From Candidatus Peregrinibacteria bacterium (GTDB taxonomy: Bacteria > Patescibacteriota > Gracilibacteria > CAIRYL01 > GCA-016699755): a stretch of DNA of 64,000 nucleotides. The notes below the pieces were generated by a model, which did no database searches, had not been told where the DNA came from, and saw only the letters and a program-made list of their open reading frames with translations. Positions 8,960-17,270 of the stretch are shown in pieces. The stretch is from positions 434,001 to 498,000 of the forward strand of contig CP065009.1 in assembly GCA_016699755.1 (NCBI GenBank), given 5' to 3'. Position 1 is the first letter of the stretch. Each line of letters begins with the position of its first letter. Both the position numbers and the translations under genes were made by a program.

Positions 8960-9901
8960 TTAAAGCCAAGTATCCGACCATGAAAGTCGGCAGTACGAAG
9001 GATTATCGACAGGAGGAACACCGCTTTCCTCAAGAAAAACCACTTCGTTTTCTCCTGTCAGGAGATAGAAAAACTCGCTGTTATTGGACAGTACCAGTAA
9101 AGCGTCTTCGCTTGATCCATCGGTACGGTGAATAGTTGCCGTACCTTGAAGCACATCGATTTCCAAAGTATCCGTATCGGAAAGCGTGCAGATAAACTGC
9201 ATAAAAACGCCGTAAGTGCGGTTCAGAATTTTAGGATTTAGGCAGGGCGCATGCACGGTAATATGCGGAGAAGCCGCAAAGTTTCCCGCATTGGAAAGCA
9301 TTTTTTTGTACACATAATCCCAGCTTGTGCAAAGCGGGAGCTTAGTCGGAAGCGTAATTTGCGCGCCCAGTACATCGGCTTTGACCTCAGGAGCAGTTTT
9401 GAGTTCTTGGGAAAGCTTGCGCGGTTCTTTGCATTTGAGCGCTACCATAAAATTCCGCACATAAGGAAACCCGAATTCTTCCGCGTACTCAGGCATCTGT
9501 TCCACTTTGGCAAAGACCTTTTTGGCAATGCCGTCTTCCTCGGTAAAAAGCAATTCACGATAGCCGTCATCTTTGCTCGGTACGGCACTGGTCGTGAACG
9601 CTTTTTGAAATTTATCCACCAGTTGCACCATTTTGATGCGATCGGGAGCGATGAGTTGCCCTGTAAACACAATCGCTCGTTTTCCTACGAAAGTATCGTA
9701 GTCAAGCATTCCATGCATGCCTTGGCGGGATTCTTCGCTATGCCGAAGCTCGGGTGAATGGAATCCGCTTGGTGTTTCTGTCAGGCTGATAAAACATCCT
9801 TCCGCCCGCTCGGATTCATTGGCAAAAACAACGCCCGAAAGTGCATCGCGAGTGTGGTCGTTGAGAGTAATGCCGTTATATTGATAAGTTATTCCAAGCA
9901 T
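8960..9901 (-). CDS. Distal tail protein (Dit-like)
   Basis: 313 residues. The beginning MLGITYQYNGITLNDHTRD and the sequence RAIVFTGQLIAPDRIKMVQLVDKFQKAF are typical of siphovirus Dit N-terminal domains that form the hexameric ring at the tail tip. The C-terminal half (SPHITVHAPCLNPKILN, then DTLEIDVLQGTATIHRTDG) fits the galectin-like barrel. The gene follows the tape measure gene and precedes the hub gene, the canonical order. The initiation box is TTAAT with 11 bases to ATG. Confidence 0.75.
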   Translation of the reverse strand: MLGITYQYNGITLNDHTRDALSGVVFANESERAEGCFISLTETPSGFHSPELRHSEESRQGMHGMLDYDTFVGKRAIVFTGQLIAPDRIKMVQLVDKFQKAFTTSAVPSKDDGYRELLFTEEDGIAKKVFAKVEQMPEYAEEFGFPYVRNFMVALKCKEPRKLSQELKTAPEVKADVLGAQITLPTKLPLCTSWDYVYKKMLSNAGNFAASPHITVHAPCLNPKILNRTYGVFMQFICTLSDTDTLEIDVLQGTATIHRTDGSSEDALLVLSNNSEFFYLLTGENEVVFLEESGVPPVDNPSYCRLSWSDTWL

Positions 9902-9913
9902 AAATAAGAAAAA

Positions 9914-12286
9914 TTAAACAAAACGCGCCCGCCAAGAAAGCTCGCGAGCGGCAATAGAAAAATCCACCCCTTCACGGATATTTTGAGTGATGGTTTGATG
10001 CACAGTTCTTTGATTATTGTGCGTGGTATTTGCACCGACCAGTCCGCCTTGGCTGTAGCCACGCATTCTGACTCCTTCCAATTGCGAAATCACGCCTGCG
10101 TATTTATCGACCATCCACGCGGGAGCAACCCATTCTCCGCCATGCACGACACCTGCCACTTGCTGTTTATTTCCAAAAGTAAATCCGCCAACCGACCAGC
10201 TACCGCTTGCGCCGACTGAGGCTTGCTCGCTTTTGAAAATATTGATTTTATCGAGTGCTTTTTGAATCCATGAAATAATTCCGCTCACCGTGTTTTGAAT
10301 GGTGTTGAATACGCTCGTCACAATATTCACCACATTATCCCAAATGGAACGCCACGCGTTTCCAATAATACTGATGCCTCCATAAAAGAGGTTTGCCACT
10401 GCTTCAATGCCTCCTGTTACTAAATCTTTGATCGCAGTCCAAGTGTTGTTCGTGAAGTCTTTAATGGCATTCCATGTTGTGTTCCAAGCGGTATTAACTG
10501 CATCCAATCCTGCATTGAAAACCTTTTTGATCGTATTCCAAATCCCTTCAAAAAATGCGACGATCCCGTTCCATACTTTTTCTGAAAATCCTTTGACCGC
10601 TTCCCATGTTTCGATGGTTTTGGCTTTGATGGCATCCCAATTTTGAACGGTATAAATCAGAACTTCACTGAGTCCGAAAGTGATCACGGCAAATGCCGCC
10701 CGTACGGCAATTTCCAAATACGGTTTGATCCATTCCCAAAAAGAGGAGACTGCTTGTTTGATCTTATCCCAGTTTTGAACCGTTAAAATCACCAGCTCGG
10801 AAAGTCCGCCCGTCATCACTCCAATCACAATTCTCAGTGCGGTTTCAATATACGGCTTCAAAAATTCCCATGCTTTCATGGTAAATTCCACCACTTTATC
10901 CCATACGCCTTTGACGAATTCCACGATGGTATCCCAGTTTTTGAATGCCACATAAATGCCTGCGATAATGGCGGCAATGGCAATAAAAGGTGCGGCAGCT
11001 ACCGCAACAGTGGCGATTAAACTTCCCAAAGAAACAACAAGGGAAGGAATTACGGAAATAGCCAATCCCGTCAAAACAGCACCCAAACCCACCAATGCGC
11101 CTTGCACCCAGTCATTATTGGCAACCCAGTCTTTGAACTGATTGATCAGCTCGGGAATCTTGTCGATGAAGGCGGTCACCGCCTGCAAGGCTTGATTCAA
11201 AGCTGGAAGTAAGGCGCTACCGACTTTGATGCTTAGCACTTCGAGATTGTTTTTCATGGTCTGCCACTGGGCAGAAACGGTATTTTTTTGTTTTTCAAAA
11301 GCTTCGGTCACATCTTCCGTGCCATTTTTCATCCCTTTCAAAGTTTCCAAATATGCTCCATTAAGTCCTCCCGAAAGCTGAATAACGGCATTGTAAGCTT
11401 CGGTAGAGCCGAAGATTTTCAAAATAGCCGAGTCGTTTCCTTTAACAGACTCGGTAATGGCTTTGAATGCATTGACCATACCGCCTTTTTTATCGATCAG
11501 ATCTTTGAATGATTTCGCCCCCAGTTGATTGAGAACATCCGTCAGTTCTTCACTTTCTCTGGTTACTCCTGCAATAGCGGCTTTTAGCTGAGTGTGAGCT
11601 TGCGCGGCAGGCAGACCCGTTGTAGTAAGTGCAGCAACCGCACTCAAATATTCAGGAAGCTCAATGTTGGCATTGGCAACCGTTCCCGCGACCGCTCCGA
11701 ATCCCTGAGCCAAATCGGAGATGGTTGTTTTACCTACTTTCGTGGTTTCAAAAATATAACCGTAAACATTCTGTAGTTCTTCACCTTTGAGTTTGAATGC
11801 ATTGATGGAAGAGGTAACGATATCGACGGTTTCCGCAGTCGTACCAAGTCCCGCCATACCAAGCTGAGCGGATTTTTCAAGAACTCCCAAAGCATCATCC
11901 GCAGAAATACCCGCACTGCGAACTTCATAAAGAGCATTGGTCAGATCGGAAATTTGCACAGGAGTTCTTTTGGCAATATCCAAGACGGCATTGCCCATCG
12001 CTTCCATACTTTCGGTATTGGTATCCACGATCGTGGCAATATTGGTCATACCTTTTTCAAATTCCACCGCATTCTTTACGGAAATCGCGAGTCCTGCGGC
12101 AACTGCCGTAGCTGCGGCCGCAATTCCCATCAAAGCCGCGTGAGATACTTTGGAAGCCGCCTCGGCATTGCGCCCGAATCCTTGGACTTCTGCAGTGGCG
12201 CTTTTGAGCGAAGAAGAAAGCTCACTGGTGTATCCAGTGATTTTGATTCCAAGCTCTCCGATGATGTTGGTCATTCCAAATGCCAT
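9914..12286 (-). CDS. Tape measure protein
   Basis: 790 residues with an N-terminal TP901/PhageMin_Tail-type region (SAVAALTTTGLPAAQAHTQL, NALYEVRSAGISADDALG). Then come several hydrophobic stretches (VGLGAVLTGLAISVIPSLVV, FIAIAAIIAGIYVAF) and long amphipathic tryptophan repeats (WDTIVEFVKGVWDKVVEF, then related WEFLKPYIE and WDAIKAKTIETWEAVKG units). Tape measures set tail length and help DNA pass the envelope. The size predicts a tail on the order of 100 nm if the usual length rule holds, an inference. It lies immediately after the frameshifted chaperone pair, as in lambda-like phages. The TTAAC box is 14 bases from ATG, the widest spacing I noted. Confidence 0.92.
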   Translation of the reverse strand: MAFGMTNIIGELGIKITGYTSELSSSLKSATAEVQGFGRNAEAASKVSHAALMGIAAAATAVAAGLAISVKNAVEFEKGMTNIATIVDTNTESMEAMGNAVLDIAKRTPVQISDLTNALYEVRSAGISADDALGVLEKSAQLGMAGLGTTAETVDIVTSSINAFKLKGEELQNVYGYIFETTKVGKTTISDLAQGFGAVAGTVANANIELPEYLSAVAALTTTGLPAAQAHTQLKAAIAGVTRESEELTDVLNQLGAKSFKDLIDKKGGMVNAFKAITESVKGNDSAILKIFGSTEAYNAVIQLSGGLNGAYLETLKGMKNGTEDVTEAFEKQKNTVSAQWQTMKNNLEVLSIKVGSALLPALNQALQAVTAFIDKIPELINQFKDWVANNDWVQGALVGLGAVLTGLAISVIPSLVVSLGSLIATVAVAAAPFIAIAAIIAGIYVAFKNWDTIVEFVKGVWDKVVEFTMKAWEFLKPYIETALRIVIGVMTGGLSELVILTVQNWDKIKQAVSSFWEWIKPYLEIAVRAAFAVITFGLSEVLIYTVQNWDAIKAKTIETWEAVKGFSEKVWNGIVAFFEGIWNTIKKVFNAGLDAVNTAWNTTWNAIKDFTNNTWTAIKDLVTGGIEAVANLFYGGISIIGNAWRSIWDNVVNIVTSVFNTIQNTVSGIISWIQKALDKINIFKSEQASVGASGSWSVGGFTFGNKQQVAGVVHGGEWVAPAWMVDKYAGVISQLEGVRMRGYSQGGLVGANTTHNNQRTVHQTITQNIREGVDFSIAARELSWRARFV

Positions 12287-12294
12287 GGGCTTTT

Positions 12295-12824
12295 TTATGG
12301 GTTAAAGGTTTTCTTGATATCCTGCATCACGCTCTCAGGCTCTCTTTTTTCTTTCGGCGTTTTGCCTTTTTCGGCTTCGAGCATGGTCATGAGGCAGGCG
12401 TAGTACATGAGAAACTGGCGGTAAGTGAGACGAAGCAGTTTCCAGTGATCAAATCCGCCGTTGTAGTATCTGATCATCTGAGCGAATATCTCGCCGAGTT
12501 TTACTTTTTTGCTTCCGACTCCTTGAGGCTTTTTTTTAAACCCAGTTCCTGTAGTGGCTCAAAAAGCCACATGATAAAAGAAACGCAGGTTTTGAAGCCC
12601 CAGCTTTCAATCTCTTTTTTGCTGATGTCGTTCTCATCTTTCAGCACGAGAAAAATCTGCTCCACGATGGTTTGAAATTTACTCTCGTTCGATCGTTCCA
12701 GTTTTTCAAACTCGAGCATGGTCTTCATTTTGATATCGGGAACACGGTATTGTTTACCCCCGATTTTGAAGATGTCTTTTTCGGAGAGAAGCGCATCCGA
12801 ATCCGCGTCAAATATTCTGCTCAT
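12295..12824 (-). CDS. Tail assembly chaperone GT (product of -1 ribosomal frameshift)
   Basis: The upstream frame (12824 to 12501) ends GCA AAA AAG TAA. The heptamer A AAA AAG at 12510-12504 matches the canonical X XXY YYZ slippery site. A shift of -1 gives GTA AAA CTC GGC ... and runs without a stop through MIRYYNGGFDHW to TAA at 12295, making a product of about 176 residues. In lambda the GT product bridges the tape measure to the tail tube protein. Here too it lies between the tail tube and tape measure genes. The frame is read from the sequence; that the frameshift is used is inference from the family. Confidence 0.78.
12501..12824 (-). CDS. Tail assembly chaperone G (unshifted product)
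   Basis: A 107-residue protein: MSRIFDADSDALLSEKD, a small beta region (IFKIGGKQYRVPDIKMKTM), then helices ending LGLKKSLKESEAKK. Size, position and the terminal slippery lysines match phage G-type tail assembly chaperones, which coat the tape measure protein during tail tube growth. ATG at 12824 has TTAAT 10 bases upstream. It lies 16 bases after the tail tube gene. Confidence 0.78.
   Translation of the reverse strand: MSRIFDADSDALLSEKDIFKIGGKQYRVPDIKMKTMLEFEKLERSNESKFQTIVEQIFLVLKDENDISKKEIESWGFKTCVSFIMWLFEPLQELGLKKSLKESEAKK
12504..12510 (-). other. Programmed -1 frameshift heptamer A AAA AAG
   Basis: It lies directly before the in-frame TAA of the G gene and in the correct phase for tandem slippage of the AAA and AAG codons. 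The same heptamer is used by bacterial dnaX. I see no strong stem-loop directly downstream, so efficiency may depend on the adjacent stop codon. Confidence 0.75.
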
Positions 12825-12839
12825 AGGAAAAAAATTAAA

Positions 12840-13607
12840 TTATGAAATACTTTGCTCGTCGATGATCTCCTTGACTGATCCTTCAAGTTCCATTGAACAG
12901 ACCATGATGTCATCGGAATCATCCGCCTGAAAAGGCGTAGTGAGCGGTTTAATGTTGGTGACATTTTCAAGATCAATGCGAAGCTCTTTGCCTTCGTTAT
13001 TGAGATTAATAATGCGAGCGACTTTGTAGGTTTTCGTTCCGCCCGTATTGAAAGTCATCTTTTTGCTGACATTCGGCGTATAGGTGTAATCAATAAGGAC
13101 AGTCTGCCCATCTGTGATGGTACTGGTATCGGTTCGAGCAATACGGGTAAATCCGTCAGCGCCGAGTTGCACGGTGTAATGCGTGTTTTTAACATAGGTG
13201 GTTGTGCCTGCGGCGTTTGTCACCACGATATTGGTAGCAATCGATCCATTACCGTTCTTTTTCGTGAGTGCTTTTCCCGCAACTCCCGAAAGTACAGCGG
13301 ATTCGTCCACCACATTGACAGCAGTCCCAGCAATATCTGTTTTAATTACCAATCCCGCATCGGTCTGAGCGAAAGTGGTAATATCAATTTCCGCCAGATC
13401 AAAAACAAATGAAGCTTTTCTTCCGTTTTTGAATTTCTTGATGGAAGGAACATTGTCGAAAGCTACTTCGATATTTTCCGCTTTATGCTCGAAAGACATG
13501 TTGCGGATCGCTCCGATATTCACGAGTGAACTGAAATCGTCGCCGATGTAGAGTGTGACTGAGCCGTAGCGCAGTGCTTCTCTTTTTTGTAAATTGGTTT
13601 GAGACAT
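12840..13607 (-). CDS. Major tail (tube) protein
   Basis: 255 residues starting MSQTNLQKREALRYGSVTLY. Beta-rich throughout: NMSFEHKAENIEVAFDNV in the first third, then an Ig-like or bacterial-surface-type insertion (NIVVTNAAGTTTYVKNTHYT) and a returning tube segment (KVARIINLNNEGKELRIDLEN). Strand pattern and position before the chaperones fit a siphovirus tail tube subunit. A longer frame starting at 13709 exists, but it would overlap the previous gene. The ATG at 13607 has TTAAT 9 bases upstream and is preferred. Confidence 0.75.
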   Translation of the reverse strand: MSQTNLQKREALRYGSVTLYIGDDFSSLVNIGAIRNMSFEHKAENIEVAFDNVPSIKKFKNGRKASFVFDLAEIDITTFAQTDAGLVIKTDIAGTAVNVVDESAVLSGVAGKALTKKNGNGSIATNIVVTNAAGTTTYVKNTHYTVQLGADGFTRIARTDTSTITDGQTVLIDYTYTPNVSKKMTFNTGGTKTYKVARIINLNNEGKELRIDLENVTNIKPLTTPFQADDSDDIMVCSMELEGSVKEIIDEQSIS

Positions 13608-13632
13608 AGTGAAAAAATTAAAAGGTAATAAA

Positions 13633-14025
13633 TTAAGCGCGTAAGTACGCAAAGCGGAAATCCAAGATGATGCGTCGAGCCGAATGATCTTCATTGAAGT
13701 CATCCGCAACGATGTCGAGCCAGACGGATTTCACACTGAATCCTGTCCCGCCAAGGTCGCCCTTGAAACGGTTCAAGCGGTTGATAACAGCTTCTTTGAG
13801 CGTTTCCATTTGATCTTCATCCTCAAGGTGTCCGACAAGATCAAGCTGAAAGCGTTCGGTAGTAAGATCAATATCGTTTTTATTTGCCGAGGTAATTCGC
13901 TGATAGGAGATAAAGGGAAACTCCGAACCTTGCGGTGCAAACGAACGATAAATCCGACCAGCAACAATTCCCGCGATAGCAGAATCGTTTTTGAGGTGTT
14001 CGTAGATGGCGGTTTTTAGGTTCAT
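13633..14025 (-). CDS. Tail terminator / completion protein (DUF3168-like)
   Basis: 130 residues: MNLKTAIYEHLKNDSAIAGI, then GRIYRSFAPQGSEFPFISYQ, FQLDLVGHLEDEDQMETLKEAVINRL and RRIILDFRFAYL. These blocks match the DUF3168/tail-completion family that caps the tail tube and joins it to the head. ATG overlaps the TGA of the preceding gp10-like gene (ATGA), so translational coupling is likely; a TTAAC box also lies 11 bases upstream. Confidence 0.72.
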   Translation of the reverse strand: MNLKTAIYEHLKNDSAIAGIVAGRIYRSFAPQGSEFPFISYQRITSANKNDIDLTTERFQLDLVGHLEDEDQMETLKEAVINRLNRFKGDLGGTGFSVKSVWLDIVADDFNEDHSARRIILDFRFAYLRA

Positions 14026-14369
14026 TTGAGTGCTTGGTTAAAGGTTTGCCAGATATCTTTGCCGTTTTCATCGATGGTTTTGCGGAACATTGCCCGAGGC
14101 TTCATTTTGCGAGTGCCGAATTCCACGAAGGGTGCGTATTCCACATTTGTACCAACAACGGCTTCGGTTCGATCAGATTTTTTGGCGAAAAGTTGCGTAT
14201 TGATACTGGAACGGAGATTGCCCGTATCCACGGGGGTATTCTTTTTTACAAAGTATTCCGCTTTGAGACCTGCTTTCATGGTCGCGCTTTCATTGCGTTT
14301 CACATACTTTTCCACGCCCTTACTGAGCGCGGTGATAACCCGATTGATTCCTGTGACTTGAATGGCCAT
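14022..14369 (-). CDS. HK97 gp10-like head-tail joining protein
   Basis: 115 residues with the family hallmark of a helical start followed by FVKKNTPVDTGNLRSSI and VEYAPFVEFGTRKMKPRAM. The PVDTGxLR...VxYAxxxEFGT pattern is diagnostic of the HK97 gp10 family of minor tail or joining proteins. It stops with TGA in an ATGA overlap with the next gene, and starts one base after the stop of no other frame, between closure and terminator genes as expected. Confidence 0.85.
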   Translation of the reverse strand: MAIQVTGINRVITALSKGVEKYVKRNESATMKAGLKAEYFVKKNTPVDTGNLRSSINTQLFAKKSDRTEAVVGTNVEYAPFVEFGTRKMKPRAMFRKTIDENGKDIWQTFNQALK

Positions 14370-14702
14370 TTAACGAATATGATTAAGTTGTAATTCCATA
14401 TGATGAGCCGTATCTTTGCCGTTGATTTCGGCAACGAAGGCAATCTCGTACTCATCTCCATTGATCTCCGCTTTCATTTTTTCCGTGATCTCTCGACCCG
14501 CTTCGATATAAAGAGTGAATTCTCCACGGACATATTTCTCAAGGTTTTCCAGTCCGACTTTTGTCGTACCGCGATTGGCTGTCAGCCGAGCGGGTAAGGC
14601 GGTGTATTTATCTGTCCAGACTTTTTTGACGATGCCGCCGATATTGCTTTCGGTGCATTCTTTGATCGTAGCCGTTTGTGTAAGTAAATTGAGAAAGCTC
14701 AT
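14370..14702 (-). CDS. Head closure / head-tail adaptor protein
   Basis: 110 residues: MSFLNLLTQTATIKECTESN, KVWTDKYTALPARLTANRG, then EFTLYIEAGREITEKMKAEIN and GDEYEIAFVAEIN. The small beta-barrel pattern (TATI..., W..., PARL, I..G..Y.I) matches phage head-tail adaptors of the HK97 gp7/SPP1 gp16 type that close the connector after packaging. It starts just two bases after the connector gene stop and lacks the TTAAC box, so it is probably translated by coupling. Confidence 0.7.
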   Translation of the reverse strand: MSFLNLLTQTATIKECTESNIGGIVKKVWTDKYTALPARLTANRGTTKVGLENLEKYVRGEFTLYIEAGREITEKMKAEINGDEYEIAFVAEINGKDTAHHMELQLNHIR

Positions 14703-14704
14703 AA

Positions 14705-15109
14705 TTATTCGGTAAGAAGGTTTATTTTCCCTGTCAGTTTGCGCATTCCTTTGAGAAGGAGTTTGGCTCTTTCGGGAACGAGTTCGACGGCTACGGATGT
14801 TTTTTTGTAGCTGTAACCGCCAATGCTTTCCTCAGTGATTTCACCTTCAAGTGTCGGTGCGCCTTGCAAATACAACTGTTCGACGATAACAAGAGTGGCA
14901 TCAGCGACTTCGCGAGGAATGGTTTCTTCGCCTGCAGTGGGAAAGAGTCGAGGTTGTGTTTCATCAGCTTTTTCCCAAAATCCGCAATACGCATCTATCG
15001 TTGCTTCCGCTTCCAGAATGAGTTTTTCAAGGAACGCATTGGGTTTGAGATTGATGCCGACCGCTCTCGACTTTAATTTGACCTCCGTTGGTGTGATGTA
15101 AGTCGACAT
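14705..15109 (-). CDS. Head-tail connector (gp6-like)
   Basis: 134 residues: MSTYITPTEVKLKSRAVG, then an alpha-helical core ANAFLEKLILEAEATIDAYC-type segment (KLILEAEATIDAYCGF), a second helix DATLVIVEQLYLQG and a C-terminal helix RAKLLLKGMRKLTG. Four-helix connector rings of the HK97 gp6/SPP1 gp15 type sit beneath the portal. The TTAAC box is 12 bases upstream. Position between capsid and closure genes supports the call. Confidence 0.65.
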   Translation of the reverse strand: MSTYITPTEVKLKSRAVGINLKPNAFLEKLILEAEATIDAYCGFWEKADETQPRLFPTAGEETIPREVADATLVIVEQLYLQGAPTLEGEITEESIGGYSYKKTSVAVELVPERAKLLLKGMRKLTGKINLLTE

Positions 15110-15111
15110 AG

Positions 15112-15762
15112 TTATTGCAAAGTTAAACCTTGATAAGTAAGCCCTGAAAGCTCGCCATTGAGTTCTCCGAGCGTTCGTTCCGCATCAATGACCGTTTCCA
15201 CGAGCAGAGCATTTTGCAGGCACAAAGTGGCGTTGAGCATTTCATTGGGAGTCGTGAAAGATTTTCCGTCGAATACGCTGGTCGCCGAACCGCTCAAACC
15301 TTCCACGCGAGGTGAATGCCACAGGGCAAATTTGGCAACGACGGGAGTTGGTACTTCCGCCGCCTTCCAGTCCATTTCATAGCCTGAAATGATCTCTTTG
15401 AGTGTGTTTGCAAACAGATCTTTGATCTCGTAGGTTTTGAGGCTGGAAAAATCCCGAGCGACAAAATCCAGCATCTTTTTTCTCCAGACAGTGATTTTTT
15501 TGACCAACATATCCCGAAACAAAGCGTTTCGTGCAGGGTCATTGGAAACCTTCATGCGCGGAATGTGGTAATTCATCAGCCGCTCGGAAGTGGAAAAGAA
15601 AGCATGGCTTCGAGGATCGGTCACTTCGTTGGGTTTGATTTTTTCCTGTAGATACTTGAGTCCTGTTTGGCCAAAAGCAAACGCGAAGAAAAGCACAATC
15701 GCCACCAAGGTGAGAGTCACTCCGTAATCCTGCAAAAGTTTGATAATTTCTGTGATCTCCAT
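15112..15762 (-). CDS. Membrane-anchored phage protein in the head module, unknown
   Basis: 216 residues. An N-terminal segment VTLTLVAIVLFFAFAFGQ is a clear single transmembrane helix after a short helical start (MEITEIIKLLQDYG). A soluble, mainly helical domain follows (RLMNYHIPRMKVSNDPARN, KKITVWRKKMLDFV, LFANTLKEIISGYEMDW). It lies between the capsid accessory gene and the connector, where soluble head proteins are usual, so a membrane-anchored product is unexpected. I do not recognise the family. It could act in superinfection exclusion or assembly at the membrane, but neither is shown by the sequence. Confidence 0.6.
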   Translation of the reverse strand: MEITEIIKLLQDYGVTLTLVAIVLFFAFAFGQTGLKYLQEKIKPNEVTDPRSHAFFSTSERLMNYHIPRMKVSNDPARNALFRDMLVKKITVWRKKMLDFVARDFSSLKTYEIKDLFANTLKEIISGYEMDWKAAEVPTPVVAKFALWHSPRVEGLSGSATSVFDGKSFTTPNEMLNATLCLQNALLVETVIDAERTLGELNGELSGLTYQGLTLQ

Positions 15763-15773
15763 GGGATAAAAAA

Positions 15774-16049
15774 TTATTTTTTAGAAGTTTGAGCGGGTTT
15801 GCCGTCGGATTTTTTCGGATCAGTTTTCGGCGTTTGGTCTTCGTCTTGATCCTCATCTTCATCCTTTTTGGAAGCGTCTTGTTTCAAGGCTTCCGCTTTG
15901 CTTTTAACTTCCTCAATGTCCTCGGGGAAGCTTTTGGCAATTTCCCGAAGCCTTGTGATTTCTTGCTGGTCTTCGGTTTCATACTCTCCGCGTGAGACGG
16001 ATTTTTTGTCGGATACGCCGACCGCTGAAGTTTTGATAATAAATTTCAT
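15774..16049 (-). CDS. Small charged protein downstream of the capsid gene
   Basis: 91 residues: MKFIIKTSAVGVSDKKSVSR with a short beta start, a helix ITRLREIAKSFPEDIEEVKS, then a low-complexity tail of Lys, Asp and Glu ending KPAQTSKK. The ATG at 16049 has TTAAC 10 bases upstream; the longer frame to 16097 would start inside the hairpin after the capsid gene. The tail is likely disordered. It may be a head decoration or head completion factor by position. Confidence 0.55.
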   Translation of the reverse strand: MKFIIKTSAVGVSDKKSVSRGEYETEDQQEITRLREIAKSFPEDIEEVKSKAEALKQDASKKDEDEDQDEDQTPKTDPKKSDGKPAQTSKK

Positions 16050-16074
16050 AGCAATGTAAGTTAAAAAGTAAGAG

Positions 16075-16105
16075 AAAGGAGGGGGACAATTTGCCACCCC
16101 CCTTT
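16075..16105 (-). terminator. Strong hairpin after the major capsid gene
   Basis: G/C-rich arms AAAGG-GGGG and CCCC-CCTTT with one bulged base and a 12-13-base loop lie just after the capsid stop. Downstream bases on the minus strand are only moderately T-rich (CTCTTACTTTTTAAC). It probably stabilises the capsid mRNA end or causes partial termination, which would lower expression of the following genes relative to capsid. Confidence 0.5.
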
Positions 16106-16110
16106 GAGTT

Positions 16111-17247
16111 TTAGCTGATGCCGTACAAACGAGCGCAGTCGGTCACCGTATCTTTGACTCTAACGGTCAATTGACCTTGTAAGGTCTCTTTGAGCGTTCG
16201 AGAGTTGGCAGGTTCTGGTGCGAAACGAAGTTTGTCGTCTACAAACCAAGTTTTTCCGAGTTTTCGGGTGTTGATGATGTACATTTCCCCGAATGAATTT
16301 CTGAGGAAAGGATCAGCCACGATATCCAAAACACCCACACCTTCACCTTCGTAACGATCCACGAAGTTGCCCGCGATTCGTTCCTCTCGGGTGTATCGGG
16401 TATTGGAAGCATTAAAAGTGTTGATGATGCTTTTGATATCAGGAGAACACAAAATGGTATTCGGACTACCTCCGCGACGAGCCATTTCGAGAAGCACATT
16501 TTTGAGGTGTATTTCGGTAAAAGCTCCACCGATGTTGTAATTGAAAGCACCCGCAGTGTTTTCGATGAAGTGTTTTAAGCCGCCGAAAGAACGAGGCGTT
16601 GTTTTTGAGCCAGCCGAAGGTTTTCCAAAAAGGATCGCCTGATTCAGTTTTTTCAAAGCCCGAGTCATCGCTTTGGTTCGTTCTTCGTTGAGCTTGTCGG
16701 TGATATCAAGGTATTTCTGCTTTTGAGCGGTAATCGAAAGCTCGATCGGCTCTTCCACGATTTGCGTGTAGTTGATCTGCTCGATGGTATCTTCCAAAAG
16801 ATTATCTCCATCTACAGTGCCTTCCACTTGCGCATTACCGAGAATGTAAACGACAGTGCCTGCGGTATGTGCAGCTCCTGTCGTGCCTCCGTGGCCACGA
16901 GTGTAAACATCGATAGTAAATCCCGTACGATTAACGGATTTCACCACGACATACTCGTTGTTGATACGAAGCACATCTCCCACATTTACGAGCTGAGCAA
17001 AGTCGCTGGAGATAGGCAGTGCAGTGGTATCCACTCCATCAGCCCAGCCACCAGTGCCGACTTGTCCTTCAAGGGCGTAGGTTTTGGCATCGTACCATTT
17101 GATTTTAGTGGTATTGATTGGTTCAAATTCGGGAAATAAATCCAGCGAAGTTGTAAGTTTTGGATCGATCTGTATGGCAATTCCTTTTACGAGTTCATCG
17201 AGAAAAGGGCTGTCGTAGGTCGAATATTTTCCAGTTATGATTGGCAT
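16111..17247 (-). CDS. Major capsid protein (HK97-fold, SU10/DUF5309-like)
   Basis: 378 residues. Starts MPIITGKYSTYDSPFLDELVK and contains KIKWYDAKTYALEGQ, a small inserted barrel with VGDVLRINNEYVVVKSVN, then a long helix KQKYLDITDKLNEERTKAM and NTILCSPDIKSIINTFNA. The C-terminal P-domain-like strands include GEMYIINTRKLG. This order matches capsid proteins annotated as SU10 major head protein. The scaffold gene precedes it, as expected. TTAAT lies 10 bases from ATG. No protease gene is seen nearby, so maturation may not involve cleavage by a separate protease. Confidence 0.8.
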   Translation of the reverse strand: MPIITGKYSTYDSPFLDELVKGIAIQIDPKLTTSLDLFPEFEPINTTKIKWYDAKTYALEGQVGTGGWADGVDTTALPISSDFAQLVNVGDVLRINNEYVVVKSVNRTGFTIDVYTRGHGGTTGAAHTAGTVVYILGNAQVEGTVDGDNLLEDTIEQINYTQIVEEPIELSITAQKQKYLDITDKLNEERTKAMTRALKKLNQAILFGKPSAGSKTTPRSFGGLKHFIENTAGAFNYNIGGAFTEIHLKNVLLEMARRGGSPNTILCSPDIKSIINTFNASNTRYTREERIAGNFVDRYEGEGVGVLDIVADPFLRNSFGEMYIINTRKLGKTWFVDDKLRFAPEPANSRTLKETLQGQLTVRVKDTVTDCARLYGIS

Positions 17248-17270
17248 GGTAAGAAAAATTAAAAGTTAAA

